This document shows, in pieces, positions 18,266 through 28,202 of a stretch of 64,000 bases of DNA. The stretch spans positions 77,981-141,980 of the forward strand of contig JAEZMV010000025.1 of the NCBI GenBank assembly GCA_023414875.1, read 5' to 3'. The notes beneath the pieces are model-generated. The model ran no database searches. It saw nothing but the letters and a program-made list of their open reading frames with translations, and was not told the DNA's origin. Source of the DNA: Bacillota bacterium (lineage in GTDB: Bacteria; Bacillota; Clostridia; Lachnospirales; Lachnospiraceae). Position numbers and translations under genes: made by a program. The first letter of the stretch is position 1; each line of letters begins with the position of its first letter.

Positions 18266-18368
18266 GAAAGAGCAATTTGCTAATATACTTTTAAAAATCC
18301 ATACATAGAAAAATGCGAGAGCATGGATGATGTAAGTATATTATGATGAATTATTTGGGAGGGTTTTT

Positions 18369-19964
18369 ATGGGAATGATGGAAAGACCCTCTGTCAGCGC
18401 ATTGGCTGATGGAGGAAAATATTGGGAGCACGAGTACGAGAAATTCTATCTTAAGACGTATGTACCAGCAAATGATATTGATGGACAAACACATAATTAT
18501 AGCTTTCGGGCTCCATTACTTCTGGTCTTTGAGGAAAAAAGGCAGAGCAGGGATGAGGCAATTGATTTTGCCAAGAAGAGCGGACTTAGCAGTATTGCAG
18601 CTGCAGTGGATTCAAGTGTCCTTTTTATTTATCCGACGGATGAAGGTGGATGGAAGAATGCAACAGAGGAGTTATATGCATCCGTTATCGCAGAAGTCAA
18701 AATGGATCCCCTATACTTGGATGGAATTGCTGAAATACATAATTTCTTTACAAAAGAGTTCAAGGGCTATTTTGTAAGAGGTGCGATATTCAGAACGGAT
18801 ATTTATAGTTATGGCGAGTCGGCAGATTATGTTGCCAAGAATCTGCTGAAAACAATTAAGGGTGAGTATCTCTGGGGCCCCGGTGAGATTACTCCTGCTA
18901 TGTGTTCCATGCAGAAGCTGAGTGTTGTTCCTTCACCGGAGCGTAAGGATATAGGTATATTGAGTGTTGGCAATTCTAAGGAAATAAATGAAGCCTTAAA
19001 GGATTGTACGAATCTGCTAATTAAGTCGGAGCCTGACTACAGAGCTGATTTTAAATCATTTGTCCGCAGGTTTAAAATGTGGAGTGGCAATATGGAGATT
19101 GAGCCTGATTTTGAAGCAATGAATATGACAGAGGAAGCAGGTAGCGTACTTGTAAAAACCTCACCTGGCAACAGAGGTGCATTTAGGGAAACAACAGAGC
19201 ATAAGGTTGGATATTTTGCCTACTACAATAATGGTATATTTGATAAAGGACCGGTCCCACTACTTGTGGGTTTTCATGGTGGCGGTGATTCCTCAATGTA
19301 CCTGACATTTGTATCAGGATGGTATGAAATTGCACATAGATATGGTTTCTTGTATGTTTCACTTGAGAATCATCAGAATGTAACAGCCACAGAAGCTGTA
19401 GAAGTAATTGAGAATCTTAAAAAACGCTACAAGATTGATGAACATCGCATTTATGCAACCGGCTTCTCGATGGGCAGTGGCAAAACCTGGGACATGTTTC
19501 AAGAGTATCCCAACGTGTTCGCAGGTCTTGCTCCAACAAGTGCACTGTTCCCGATGAAGAATAATCCATACGCTCAGTCTCACGGGGACAGACTGAATAT
19601 GACTGTTCCTGTTCCGATTTTCTATTCGGGTGGAGAGGATTCACCTCTGCCTGAATTACCGTTCCAGGCCGATACCGCACTGGAAAGGATACAGTATGCT
19701 GCAGAGGTCAATAAGTGCAGGACTAGATTTGACCTGAGCTACGGCGATAAGGACAAGTGGACAGATCCTATCTGGAGCGTTTCCGGTGATCGCATCGAGA
19801 AGCTTTACGATGAGTCCAGAGGAAGCTATCTGACCATTCATTATTTTGACAGCGAGGATGGTGTTTGTCGAACCGCATTTGCAAATGTAAGTGGACAGGT
19901 ACATGAGTGTAGACATCATACTTGCGAGAATGCATGGAAGTTTATATCGCAGTTTACTAGGTAA
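18369..19964 (+). CDS. alpha/beta-hydrolase esterase, cytoplasmic
   Basis: A 531-residue protein without signal peptide. The C-terminal half is an alpha/beta hydrolase: oxyanion-hole loop GFHGGGDSS (~299-307), nucleophile elbow GFSMGS with Ser367, and a late HECRHHTCENAW segment that likely supplies the catalytic His. It resembles PHB-depolymerase/feruloyl-esterase-like hydrolases. The N-terminal ~280 residues form a second domain I cannot place, possibly degenerate hydrolase-like. GGGAGGG precedes the start. A dead fragment of a second copy of its 3' end lies 4 kb upstream at 14058. The substrate is unknown; acylated sugars or phenolic esters are guesses. Confidence 0.75.
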   Translation: MGMMERPSVSALADGGKYWEHEYEKFYLKTYVPANDIDGQTHNYSFRAPLLLVFEEKRQSRDEAIDFAKKSGLSSIAAAVDSSVLFIYPTDEGGWKNATEELYASVIAEVKMDPLYLDGIAEIHNFFTKEFKGYFVRGAIFRTDIYSYGESADYVAKNLLKTIKGEYLWGPGEITPAMCSMQKLSVVPSPERKDIGILSVGNSKEINEALKDCTNLLIKSEPDYRADFKSFVRRFKMWSGNMEIEPDFEAMNMTEEAGSVLVKTSPGNRGAFRETTEHKVGYFAYYNNGIFDKGPVPLLVGFHGGGDSSMYLTFVSGWYEIAHRYGFLYVSLENHQNVTATEAVEVIENLKKRYKIDEHRIYATGFSMGSGKTWDMFQEYPNVFAGLAPTSALFPMKNNPYAQSHGDRLNMTVPVPIFYSGGEDSPLPELPFQADTALERIQYAAEVNKCRTRFDLSYGDKDKWTDPIWSVSGDRIEKLYDESRGSYLTIHYFDSEDGVCRTAFANVSGQVHECRHHTCENAWKFISQFTR

Positions 19965-19973
19965 CATGGTCCC

Positions 19974-20016
19974 AAGGCACTACGCTATTCGTAAAAACGA
20001 AAGCGAGGTGCCTTTT
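19974..20016 (+). terminator. intrinsic terminator after esterase gene
   Basis: AAGGCAC (19974-19980) pairs with GTGCCTT; an inner CGTAAAAACG hairpin and a TTTTTT tract follow the stem. Confidence 0.8.
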
Positions 20017-20325
20017 TTGTTCCCATCTAGAGGATAGCATTCTAATCAATAATTATATCAGTAAAAGTAGAAAAATATCGAATTATATGGCAAATATGAA
20101 AATCATATGATAAAATTAGTATAACTACCAAATGAATCCAGATTGAACATCTATGATAGCTCACAATAACATGGAATATAGGTTTAAAGGTGAGATGGAT
20201 GAGTTGGTACATCTTTAGGAGGATCAAGCAAAATTTAAAAAGTAGTGTGACATTTTATAGTACTTGTTACGGTGACGATAAAGAGAAAACTGATATGAAA
20301 GCATAAAAGAAGAGGAGAGTAACTT
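20017..20325. other. intergenic region upstream of IPT-repeat gene
   Basis: About 310 bp of AT-rich sequence. I see no gene, no long repeat and no clear promoter box. AGGAGAG stands just before the ATG at 20326. Confidence 0.4.
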
Positions 20326-23300
20326 ATGATGAAAAGTACAATAAGGAATGTAATGGGTTTTTTGTTATTGGTAGTGTTAATACTTGTTATTACTTGTAAA
20401 GGGGAAGATAAGACGGTTTATGCTGATACATTCTCTTTTGCCGGTGGCAGTGGTAGCTTCACGAATGATACACCTTCCACAGCTACATGGACGGAAAATG
20501 GTTATACGTTGAAGTTATCAATTACGGGGGCAGAAGCAATATATACTCCGGCGGAAACTTGGGGTGCTTATTCGCTGGCTGGATTGGCTATTGTTAATTC
20601 ATCATCAACAGATCCAATATCCGTCACAATATCGATTGATGGGGGATATGTATTCGATTTAGCGGCGATAAAAGTGTATGATCCTTGGAATTATGGTGAC
20701 AGTTCAACTAATACATATACGATTACGACTCCAAGGGGAGGCAATACTGCGGTAGTACCAGATTCGCAAACTACATGTTCAGGATCTCAATTTCAGGGAA
20801 TAAGCTCATTTACAATTGCTGTTACTGGAAATAGCGGCTTCCAAACAGGTGTCATTTTTTCGGATCTTACATTGAACAATATTACGAAAGCACCAACGGT
20901 TAGTAACATCAGTCCAAGTGCAGGACCTATAGATGGAGGAACAACGGTAATCATCACCGGTACAAACTTCACCGGAGCAACTGCTGTAAAGTTTGGCAGT
21001 ACAAATGCAGCGAGCTATACCGTGAATTCGTCAACCCAGATTACGGCAACGGCACCGGCAGGTACTGCAGGGACGGTGGATATCACAGTAACCACAGCAG
21101 GAGGAACCAGTACAACCGGAGCGAGTTCTCGATTCACTTATATGCTAGCACCAACGGTTAGTAACATCAGTCCAAGTGCAGGACCAACAACGGGAGGAAC
21201 AACGGTAACCATCACTGGAACGAACCTGATGGGAGTAAGTGCAGTGAAGTTTGGCGGTAAAAATGCATCGGGCTATACCGTGGTTTCGCTAACCCAGATT
21301 ACGGCAACGGCACCGGCAGGTACTGCAGGAACGGTGGATATCACAGTGACTTCAGCAGGAGGAACCAGTGCAACCAGTGCTAATGATCAATTCACTTATA
21401 TAGCAGCACCAACGGTTAGTAACATCAGTCCAAGTGCAGGACCAGCAGCGGGAGGAACAGAGGTAATTATCACCGGAACGAACCTGATGGGAGCAAGTGT
21501 AGTGAAGTTTGGCAGTATGAATGCAACGAGCTTTACCGTGGATTCAGCAACCCAGATTACGGCAACGTCACCGGCAGGTACTGCAGGGACGGTGGATATC
21601 ACAGTAACCACAGCAGGAGGAACCAGTACAACCGGAGCGAGTTCTCAATTCACTTATGTAGCAGCACCAACGATAAGTAACATCAGTCCAAGTGCAGGAC
21701 CTATAGATGGAGGAACAACGGTAATCATCACCGGTACAAACTTCACCGGAGCAACTGCTGTAAAGTTTGGCAGTACAGATGCAACGAACTATACCGTGGT
21801 TTCGCCAACTCAGATTACGGCAACGGCACCGGCAGGCACTGCAGGAACGGTAGATATCACAGTAACCACAGCAGGAGGAACCAGTACAACCGGAGCGAGT
21901 TCTCAATTCACTTATATGCTAGCACCAACGGTTAGTAACATCAGTCCAAGTGCAGGACCAGCAGCGGGAGGAACAGCGGTAATTATCACCGGAACGAACC
22001 TGATGGGAGCAAGTGTAGTGAAGTTTGGCGGTAAAAATGCATCGGGCTTTACCGTGAATTCGCCAACCCAGATTATAGCAACGGCACCGGCAGGTACTGC
22101 AGGAACGGTGGATATCACAGTGACTTCAGCAGGAGGAACCAGTACAACCGGAGCGAGTTCTCAATTCACTTATGTAGCAGCACCAACGATAAGTAACATC
22201 AGTCCAAGTTCAGGACCTATAGCTGGAGGAACAACGGTAATCATCACCGGAACGAACCTGATGGGAGCAAGTGCTGTAAAGTTTGGCAGTACAAATGCAG
22301 CGAGCTTTATCGTGGATTCAGCAACCCAGATTACGGCAACGTCACCGGCAGGTACTGCAGGAACGGTAGATATCACAGTAACCACAGCAGGAGGAACCAG
22401 TACAACCGGAGCTAATGATCAATTCACTTATGTAGAAGCACCAACGGTTAATATCATCAGTCCAAGTGCAGGACCAACAACGGGAGGAACAGCGGTAATC
22501 ATCACCGGAACGAACCTGGGCGGAGCAACTTCCGTAAGGTTTGGCAGTACAGATGCAACGAACTATATCGTAGATTCAGCAAACCTGATTATTGCAACGG
22601 CACCGGCAGGTACTGCAGGAACGGTGGATATCAAAGTGACTACAGCAGGAGGAACCAGTGCAACCAGAGCGAGTTCTCAATTCACTTATGCAGAAGCACC
22701 AACGGTTAGTAACATCAGTCCAAGTGTAGGACCAACAACGGGAGGAACAGCGGTAATAATCACCGGAACGAACCTGGGCGGAGCAACTTCCGTAAGGTTT
22801 GGCAGTACAGATGCAACGAGCTTTACCGTGGATTCAGCAACCCAGATTACGGCAACGTCACCGGCAGGTACTGCAGGGACGGTAGATATCACAGTAACCA
22901 CAGCAGGAGGAACCAGTACAACCGGTGCTAATGATCAATTCACTTATGTAGCAGCACCAACGGTTAGTAACATCAGTCCAAGTGCAGGACCAACAACGGG
23001 AGGAACAGCGGTAATCATCACCGGAACGAACCTGATGGGAGCAAGTGCAGTGAAGTTTGGCAGTACGAATGCAACGAGCTTTACCGTGGATTCAGCAACC
23101 CAGATTACGGCAACGGCACCGGCAGGTACTGCAGGGACTGTAGATATCACAGTAACCACAGCAGGAGGAACCAGTACAACCGGAGCGAGTTCTCAATTCA
23201 CTTATAAATTAATCCCAACAGTAAGCGGTATTAGTCCAAGTTCGGGACCTATAGCTGGAGGAACATCTGTAATTATTACAGGTACCAACTTCACCGGAGC

Positions 23301-24618
23301 GAGTGCAGTGAAGTTTGGCAGTACAAATGCAACGAGCTATACCGTGGATTCAGCAACCCAGATTACGGCAGCGGCACCGGCAGGTACTGCAGGAACGGTA
23401 GATATTACAGTAACCACAACAGAAGGAACCAGTGCAACCGGTTCGAGTGGTCGATTCACCTATGTAGCACCACCATCCGGTGGCGGTAATAGTGGCAGTA
23501 CCGGTATTGAAGATGGCGAGGGATTGATAACGAAGGACCATCAAAAGGACGTGAACGCACCGGATACGAACTTGAATAATTCCACGGATGAACTTAAGGG
23601 AGCTATATTTACAACGGAAGAGCTATCGAGAATAGCAGCAGGGGAAGAAGCAAAGATTATCTTGAAGATATCGGATATCAGTAATTCTGTTAGCGAGGAT
23701 GATAAGAAGCTGATTGCCGAGAAACTTACCGAAGATGTTTCTGTGATCTATATTGATTTATCTCTTTATAAGAAAATTGGGAGTCAATCAGAGACGAAGA
23801 TAACAGAGACGAATCATAAAATCAGTATTAGCATTGAAATACCGGTAGAACTACATAGTACTGATATGACGAAGAACAGAACTTACAAGATTGTTCGAAT
23901 TCATGATGGAAAAGCTAGCATCCTTGAAGGAAGCTATGATCCGACTACTAACATTATTACCTTTGAGACAGATCGGTTCTCCGTTTATGCATTAACATAT
24001 GAAGAAGCGAATACTGATATGAATACTGGTGTAGATGAGAACAAGGTGACAGTAACGAAGGATTTCTTCACGCTTCGTCTGAGAACGAAAGCAACTGCTA
24101 ATTCGCAGAAATTGACGTATAATCAGATATCAGGGGCAGATGGCTATGTAATTTATGGAGCGCCTTGTGGGACCAACAATAAACTGGTAAAATTGGCAGA
24201 TGTATCAGGTGAGATAACAAGCTATACCCATAAGTACTTGAAAAAAGGCACCTATTATAAGTATCAGGTTAAGGCCTATAAAATAATTAATGGAAAGAAA
24301 GTTGTAATAGCTGTCTCTAAAGTTAATCACTCGGTTACTATAAGTAAATCCTTAGATAACCCGACAAAGGTAGAAGTAAATACTTCGGCGGTAACACTTA
24401 CATTAGGAAAAACTAAGAAGGTTAACTGTCAAGTTATATTACCGAAAGGTAAAAAAATGAGTAACCATACGGCTGCAATACAATTTGAGACATCGAATAA
24501 GGACATTGCAACAGTAGACAGTAGTGGTAAGATAAAGGGAGTAGCAAAAGGAACTTGTTATATTTATGCATATGCTCAAAATGGAGTATACAAAAAGATA
24601 AAAGTAACGGTTAAATAG
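20326..24618 (+). CDS. secreted protein with ten IPT/TIG repeats
   Basis: A 1430-residue protein (start at ATG 20326 or 20329). Residues 1-35 are a signal peptide (MGFLLLVVLILVITC core, then VYADT). About 36-188 is a beta-rich N-domain. Ten 86-residue IPT/TIG immunoglobulin-like repeats follow (~189-1048, each beginning APTVSNISPS). After a Gly/Ser linker come a globular domain (~1075-1240), a fibronectin-III-like domain (GADGYVIYGAPCG...KYQVKAYK) and a Big-like C-terminal domain (FETSNKDIATVDSSGKI). No sortase motif or C-terminal membrane segment is seen. It is probably a surface or secreted adhesin or polysaccharide-binding rod. The large near-identical repeat block makes length variation likely. 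Confidence 0.85.
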   Translation: MMKSTIRNVMGFLLLVVLILVITCKGEDKTVYADTFSFAGGSGSFTNDTPSTATWTENGYTLKLSITGAEAIYTPAETWGAYSLAGLAIVNSSSTDPISVTISIDGGYVFDLAAIKVYDPWNYGDSSTNTYTITTPRGGNTAVVPDSQTTCSGSQFQGISSFTIAVTGNSGFQTGVIFSDLTLNNITKAPTVSNISPSAGPIDGGTTVIITGTNFTGATAVKFGSTNAASYTVNSSTQITATAPAGTAGTVDITVTTAGGTSTTGASSRFTYMLAPTVSNISPSAGPTTGGTTVTITGTNLMGVSAVKFGGKNASGYTVVSLTQITATAPAGTAGTVDITVTSAGGTSATSANDQFTYIAAPTVSNISPSAGPAAGGTEVIITGTNLMGASVVKFGSMNATSFTVDSATQITATSPAGTAGTVDITVTTAGGTSTTGASSQFTYVAAPTISNISPSAGPIDGGTTVIITGTNFTGATAVKFGSTDATNYTVVSPTQITATAPAGTAGTVDITVTTAGGTSTTGASSQFTYMLAPTVSNISPSAGPAAGGTAVIITGTNLMGASVVKFGGKNASGFTVNSPTQIIATAPAGTAGTVDITVTSAGGTSTTGASSQFTYVAAPTISNISPSSGPIAGGTTVIITGTNLMGASAVKFGSTNAASFIVDSATQITATSPAGTAGTVDITVTTAGGTSTTGANDQFTYVEAPTVNIISPSAGPTTGGTAVIITGTNLGGATSVRFGSTDATNYIVDSANLIIATAPAGTAGTVDIKVTTAGGTSATRASSQFTYAEAPTVSNISPSVGPTTGGTAVIITGTNLGGATSVRFGSTDATSFTVDSATQITATSPAGTAGTVDITVTTAGGTSTTGANDQFTYVAAPTVSNISPSAGPTTGGTAVIITGTNLMGASAVKFGSTNATSFTVDSATQITATAPAGTAGTVDITVTTAGGTSTTGASSQFTYKLIPTVSGISPSSGPIAGGTSVIITGTNFTGASAVKFGSTNATSYTVDSATQITAAAPAGTAGTVDITVTTTEGTSATGSSGRFTYVAPPSGGGNSGSTGIEDGEGLITKDHQKDVNAPDTNLNNSTDELKGAIFTTEELSRIAAGEEAKIILKISDISNSVSEDDKKLIAEKLTEDVSVIYIDLSLYKKIGSQSETKITETNHKISISIEIPVELHSTDMTKNRTYKIVRIHDGKASILEGSYDPTTNIITFETDRFSVYALTYEEANTDMNTGVDENKVTVTKDFFTLRLRTKATANSQKLTYNQISGADGYVIYGAPCGTNNKLVKLADVSGEITSYTHKYLKKGTYYKYQVKAYKIINGKKVVIAVSKVNHSVTISKSLDNPTKVEVNTSAVTLTLGKTKKVNCQVILPKGKKMSNHTAAIQFETSNKDIATVDSSGKIKGVAKGTCYIYAYAQNGVYKKIKVTVK
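20890..23469 (+). repeat. ten tandem 258-bp repeats encoding IPT domains
   Basis: Repeats begin at 20890 and every 258 bp to 23212. Blocks within units (the second-position motif, the LMGAS/FTGAT/LGGAT block, the ANDQ/ASSQ end) recur in different combinations, so units are mosaics. Confidence 0.9.
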
Positions 24619-24627
24619 AACGAATAG

Positions 24628-24666
24628 AATACCACATGGGATAAGCTCCTGTGTGGTATTTTTATT
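24628..24666 (+). terminator. intrinsic terminator after IPT-repeat gene
   Basis: AATACCACATGGG (24628-24640) pairs with CCTGTGTGGTATT (24648-24660), followed by TTTATT. It may also serve the convergent AraC gene. Confidence 0.85.
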
Positions 24667-24722
24667 GTGTGCGCCTACTCGATTTATATTCCGTTATTTA
24701 ATGAACACCGATGAAAATTTTA

Positions 24723-25574
24723 TTATATGTCAACATAGGAGAGAACCGCGTCTCCATCTATTTTTCTATATTTATCTGGTGTAAAACCAAATTGCTTACG
24801 AAAATATTTACAGAAGGCTGAAGGGTCTTTAAAGCCGCATTTATATGTAATTTCAAGCACTGTATTATTAGAATTATTCAAAAAATTTAAAGCTGTTTTG
24901 AGGCGGTACTGCAGGAGATATTGCTTAGGGGAAAGGTTGAACTCATCCATAAAAAGCCGGTAAAGATAGGTACGGTCAATCTGGACATATCTTGCGATAT
25001 CATCAATCTTTATATCATAGCTGTAATTATTCTGTATAAATTTAACTGCTTGATTGATATATAGGTTCTTTGAATCAGTAATTTCGTCACGTCTATTCCT
25101 GGATAGCCATCCAAAGATAGTATATAAATTCCCTAATAAAGCATATCTATTTTCTATCTTATTGCGGAGCTGGTCGATGATATCCCCTATGGAATCAAAT
25201 AGTTTCTCATCTGGTACATAATCAGAAACCGGAACTTCATTAAGAAGTCCGCAGTCTTGAAGAATCGAAACAACGTCTGTTCCATTAAATGCAATCCAAA
25301 CATATTCCCAAGGATCTTCTGGATCAGCGATATAAAAGGTTATTTCACCAGGTTTGATTAAAAACATCTGGTTTTTACCTAAATTGTACTTTTTACCATG
25401 GGACTGAAAACAGCCTTTGCCACTTTTGATAAAGTGCAATAAGTAATGTGCTCTTACAGCAGGACCAAAATAATGATTTGGCTTACATTGCTCATGACCA
25501 GCATAACTAAGTATAAGCGCTGGAGAACCACTTAGCTTATTACTGAGAAAATATTCATCAATATCTCGCTTCAT
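24723..25574 (-). CDS. AraC-family transcriptional regulator
   Basis: The likely start is at 25574 (MKRDIDEYF). Extending to 25793 adds 73 residues of non-conserved AT-rich sequence. The 283-residue product has an N-terminal cupin-like sensor domain (LHFIKSGKGCFQSHGKKYNL, ~57-76, then IKPGEITFYIADPEDPWEYV) and a C-terminal double HTH (IDDIARYVQIDRTYLYRLF and ITYKCGFKDPSAFCKYFRKQ). It is divergent from the sugar-transport operon at 25841 and most likely activates it in response to the transported sugar. The 266-bp intergenic region contains TATAAT at 25763-25768 without a good -35 box, as expected for an activator-dependent promoter. Confidence 0.9.
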   Translation of the reverse strand: MKRDIDEYFLSNKLSGSPALILSYAGHEQCKPNHYFGPAVRAHYLLHFIKSGKGCFQSHGKKYNLGKNQMFLIKPGEITFYIADPEDPWEYVWIAFNGTDVVSILQDCGLLNEVPVSDYVPDEKLFDSIGDIIDQLRNKIENRYALLGNLYTIFGWLSRNRRDEITDSKNLYINQAVKFIQNNYSYDIKIDDIARYVQIDRTYLYRLFMDEFNLSPKQYLLQYRLKTALNFLNNSNNTVLEITYKCGFKDPSAFCKYFRKQFGFTPDKYRKIDGDAVLSYVDI

Positions 25575-25840
25575 TGAAATCCTAATCCTTTCTTTGTATC
25601 TATGCAACAAATCACATATTATAAGCAACAAAAACACTTGATTCACATTTAAATATATCATATTATAATTTTGACAATAAATCAATCCAATTAATACTTT
25701 TTTTACAAAATTATACCATTTACTGATTTTATTCATTGTATTATTTGTATACTTATTACGATTATAATTGGTATTAATATACAAATGTATCAAATGATAA
25801 AATGTTGTATTGGTAAACTAAAATTGAGGAGGCAGGTATT

Positions 25841-27202
25841 ATGAAAAGAAAAATTATTGCAGTAGTACTATTAGTAGCTATGACATTAAGTATGATCGGC
25901 TGCGGAAAATCGTCTGATAAGACATCCACTGAAGAAAGTAGTAACAATTCGGGTAGTAACAATTCTGGTACTGAGACTAAGGAACAGCCTGAACAAAAGA
26001 CCGAAAGTAAGGAAAGGCCTAATGTACGAGTTCTGATTAAATGGTCAGAGGAACAGCTACCAAACTGGAAGGTATTGGTTGACGAATATAATAAGGATGC
26101 ATCAAATCCGGTTACAATTGAACTCCAATACTACGGATCCGAAGGATATGATGATAAAATTAAGGCCGAGTTAATGGGCGACAATCCTCCAGAAATTGTG
26201 CAGTTAATGAAAACAACATTTAATGAATTATCAGCAAATGGTCAATTGATGGAGTTGAAATCCTTTATTTCAGAACAAGGCTGGGATTATAATAAAGGTG
26301 CTCTTGCATGGGCAGGTCCTTTGAACAACGAGAGCGGTGGAGTTTATGGAATTCCTGATTTCGCTAATACAAGCTGTATCTTTTATAATACTAAGATTTT
26401 TGATGAATTAGATTTAGAGATTCCTACTGATATTAATGGCTTAAAAGAGGTTTCGAAAAAATTAAATGAGAATGGTTATAAGGCAATCGTTACTGGTGCA
26501 ACCAACTGGTGCGCAACAGACCTCTTATCAAAGGTTCAGGGACAGCTGTTAGGTACAGAGCTTCTGGTAGATGCTTATAACAATACGGCTAAATACAATG
26601 ATCCTACCATGGTAAAAGCAATGGAAATTGTTAATGATCTTGTACAAGCAGGTGTTATTGATAAATCATCTGCGGATTATACAGATGATGATGCAATTGC
26701 TGAATTTGTTTCTGGAAATGCTGCTATGTATTCGGCTCATACAGGTATGACGACACCGATCGACTCTGTCGCGGATCAGGATTTTAGCTATAATATTATT
26801 GAGACTATGAATTTTGTTGATAATCCAAAAACCAGCGTGGCAGTTACATGGGGCAGTATGTGGTGTATTCCTGCCAATGTGAAAAATCAGGAAGCAGCAA
26901 AAGCAGCACTTGCTTATTTATGGAGTGAGGAAGTTGCTAAAAATGATGTTGAAGTATTAGGAAAGATTGTAAATGTAGACGCATGGAATGCAGGCTTGCA
27001 ACATACGGCATTATTAACAGCATCGAAACAGCTGGCAGGTGCAGGATCATCCGATTCCTTCTATTTACTTGATATGATTTCCTCGAAGGTACTGGATAAT
27101 ATGAATAAAGGTATACAGGAAATGATCCAGGGAAAAGTAACGCCGCAAGAGGTTCTTGATAATGTTCAGGCTACATGGGAAGCAGAGCTACAACAGAAAT
27201 AA
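25841..27202 (+). CDS. ABC sugar importer, solute-binding lipoprotein
   Basis: A 453-residue extracellular binding protein of the carbohydrate (family 1 SBP) type. The signal peptide ends in the lipobox SMIGC (~Cys21), followed by a Ser/Asn/Glu linker. The mature part has typical SBP features: WSEEQLPNWKVLVDEYNK, VYGIPDFANTSCIFYNTKIF (the conserved small-to-large lobe crossing) and a late MWCIPANVKNQEAAKAALAY. It captures a sugar or oligosaccharide and delivers it to the two permeases downstream. No ATPase gene is in the locus, so a shared MsmK-type ATPase must serve it. Confidence 0.9.
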   Translation: MKRKIIAVVLLVAMTLSMIGCGKSSDKTSTEESSNNSGSNNSGTETKEQPEQKTESKERPNVRVLIKWSEEQLPNWKVLVDEYNKDASNPVTIELQYYGSEGYDDKIKAELMGDNPPEIVQLMKTTFNELSANGQLMELKSFISEQGWDYNKGALAWAGPLNNESGGVYGIPDFANTSCIFYNTKIFDELDLEIPTDINGLKEVSKKLNENGYKAIVTGATNWCATDLLSKVQGQLLGTELLVDAYNNTAKYNDPTMVKAMEIVNDLVQAGVIDKSSADYTDDDAIAEFVSGNAAMYSAHTGMTTPIDSVADQDFSYNIIETMNFVDNPKTSVAVTWGSMWCIPANVKNQEAAKAALAYLWSEEVAKNDVEVLGKIVNVDAWNAGLQHTALLTASKQLAGAGSSDSFYLLDMISSKVLDNMNKGIQEMIQGKVTPQEVLDNVQATWEAELQQK

Positions 27203-27232
27203 CTAACTCTTATCATAATTTTATTAGTCAGG

Positions 27233-27255
27233 TTGAGCCGCCAATTGCGGCTCAA
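27233..27255 (+). promoter_or_regulatory. intercistronic hairpin after solute-binding gene
   Basis: TTGAGCCGC and GCGGCTCAA form a perfect 9-bp stem in the 83-bp gap between the binding protein and first permease. There is no T-tract, so partial attenuation or 3' mRNA protection favouring the binding protein is more likely than full termination. Confidence 0.6.
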
Positions 27256-27285
27256 TCTGTATAATAAGAGGAATGGAACGATCAT

Positions 27286-28191
27286 ATGAAGAATAAACGT
27301 CAACAATTGCATAAGAAAAAGGAAACAAAATGGTTTCTGTGCTTTTCACTACCAGCGTTAATTGTATACACTATGTTTTGGATTGCACCAATTGTATTAT
27401 CAATCGGTATAAGCTTCACGGACTGGAAGGGGATAACAAAACTATCCGAGGCAAGCTTTGTTGGATTAAAAAATTATGTTAATTTAACAAGAGATACCAT
27501 ATTAATTAAATCTGCTGGTAATAATTTGATTTATGGACTTGTAATCATTATAGTAGTTCCGATAATATCCTTTATTTTTGCATATATTATTGAAACTTTT
27601 TTAAAGCGTAAAATGTTTTTTCGTACAGTTACATACCTACCGGCAATCATACCTACAATTGTAACAGTTATGCTTTGGAAATGGATCTATAATCCTCAAT
27701 ATGGACTTCTGAATAAGTTTCTCAGCTTAATTGGTCTTGAATCACTCGCAAAGGGCTGGTTGACTAATTCCAGCACTGCTTTGCTTTCAGTGAGTTTTAC
27801 ATCCATATGGAAAACGGTACCGGTGTATTTTGTCTTATTTTTAGCAGGTCTTCAGACGGTTCCAAAAGATTTAATTGAATCTGCTACGCTTGATGGGGCC
27901 GGCAAATTAAAAATTATAAAAAATGTAACGCTTCCAAGCATAAGCAGAATAACCACAATTGTTATGGTACTTATTTTTATTGATATCTTCAGAGTTTTTG
28001 AACTTGTATACGCTATGACAAACGGTGGACCAGGTTATTATAATACCGAAATGCTTCTGACTTATGCATATAAAACAACATTTACCAACTCTAACGCAGG
28101 ATATGGTATGGCTATGACTACTTCGATTATTATTCTGGTTATTATTCCTACGGTATTATTGTTACATAAGCAGAAAGACGTGAACGATTAG
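27286..28191 (+). CDS. ABC sugar importer permease 1 (MalF-type)
   Basis: A 301-residue inner-membrane permease with six predicted helices and the EAA-loop signature ESATLDGAGKLKIIKNVTLP (~204-223), which docks to the ATPase. It starts MKNKRQQLHKKKE, a basic cytoplasmic N-terminus. It pairs with the MalG-type permease 11 bp downstream and belongs to the carbohydrate uptake transporter-1 group. Confidence 0.9.
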   Translation: MKNKRQQLHKKKETKWFLCFSLPALIVYTMFWIAPIVLSIGISFTDWKGITKLSEASFVGLKNYVNLTRDTILIKSAGNNLIYGLVIIIVVPIISFIFAYIIETFLKRKMFFRTVTYLPAIIPTIVTVMLWKWIYNPQYGLLNKFLSLIGLESLAKGWLTNSSTALLSVSFTSIWKTVPVYFVLFLAGLQTVPKDLIESATLDGAGKLKIIKNVTLPSISRITTIVMVLIFIDIFRVFELVYAMTNGGPGYYNTEMLLTYAYKTTFTNSNAGYGMAMTTSIIILVIIPTVLLLHKQKDVND

Positions 28192-28202
28192 GGGTACTAA
28201 AT

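Noticed and set aside
21396..23159. Several minus-strand 68-71-residue frames with similar sequences
   Set aside because: They are recurring antisense shadows of the IPT repeats, so their similarity only reflects the repeat unit.
20890..23469. Possible CRISPR-like regular repeat array
   Set aside because: The repeats are 258 bp, coding and without spacers; they are tandem IPT/TIG domains.
25575..25793. N-terminal 73-residue extension of the AraC regulator
   Set aside because: AT-rich, low-complexity residues not typical of the family; a better start with an upstream site exists at 25574.
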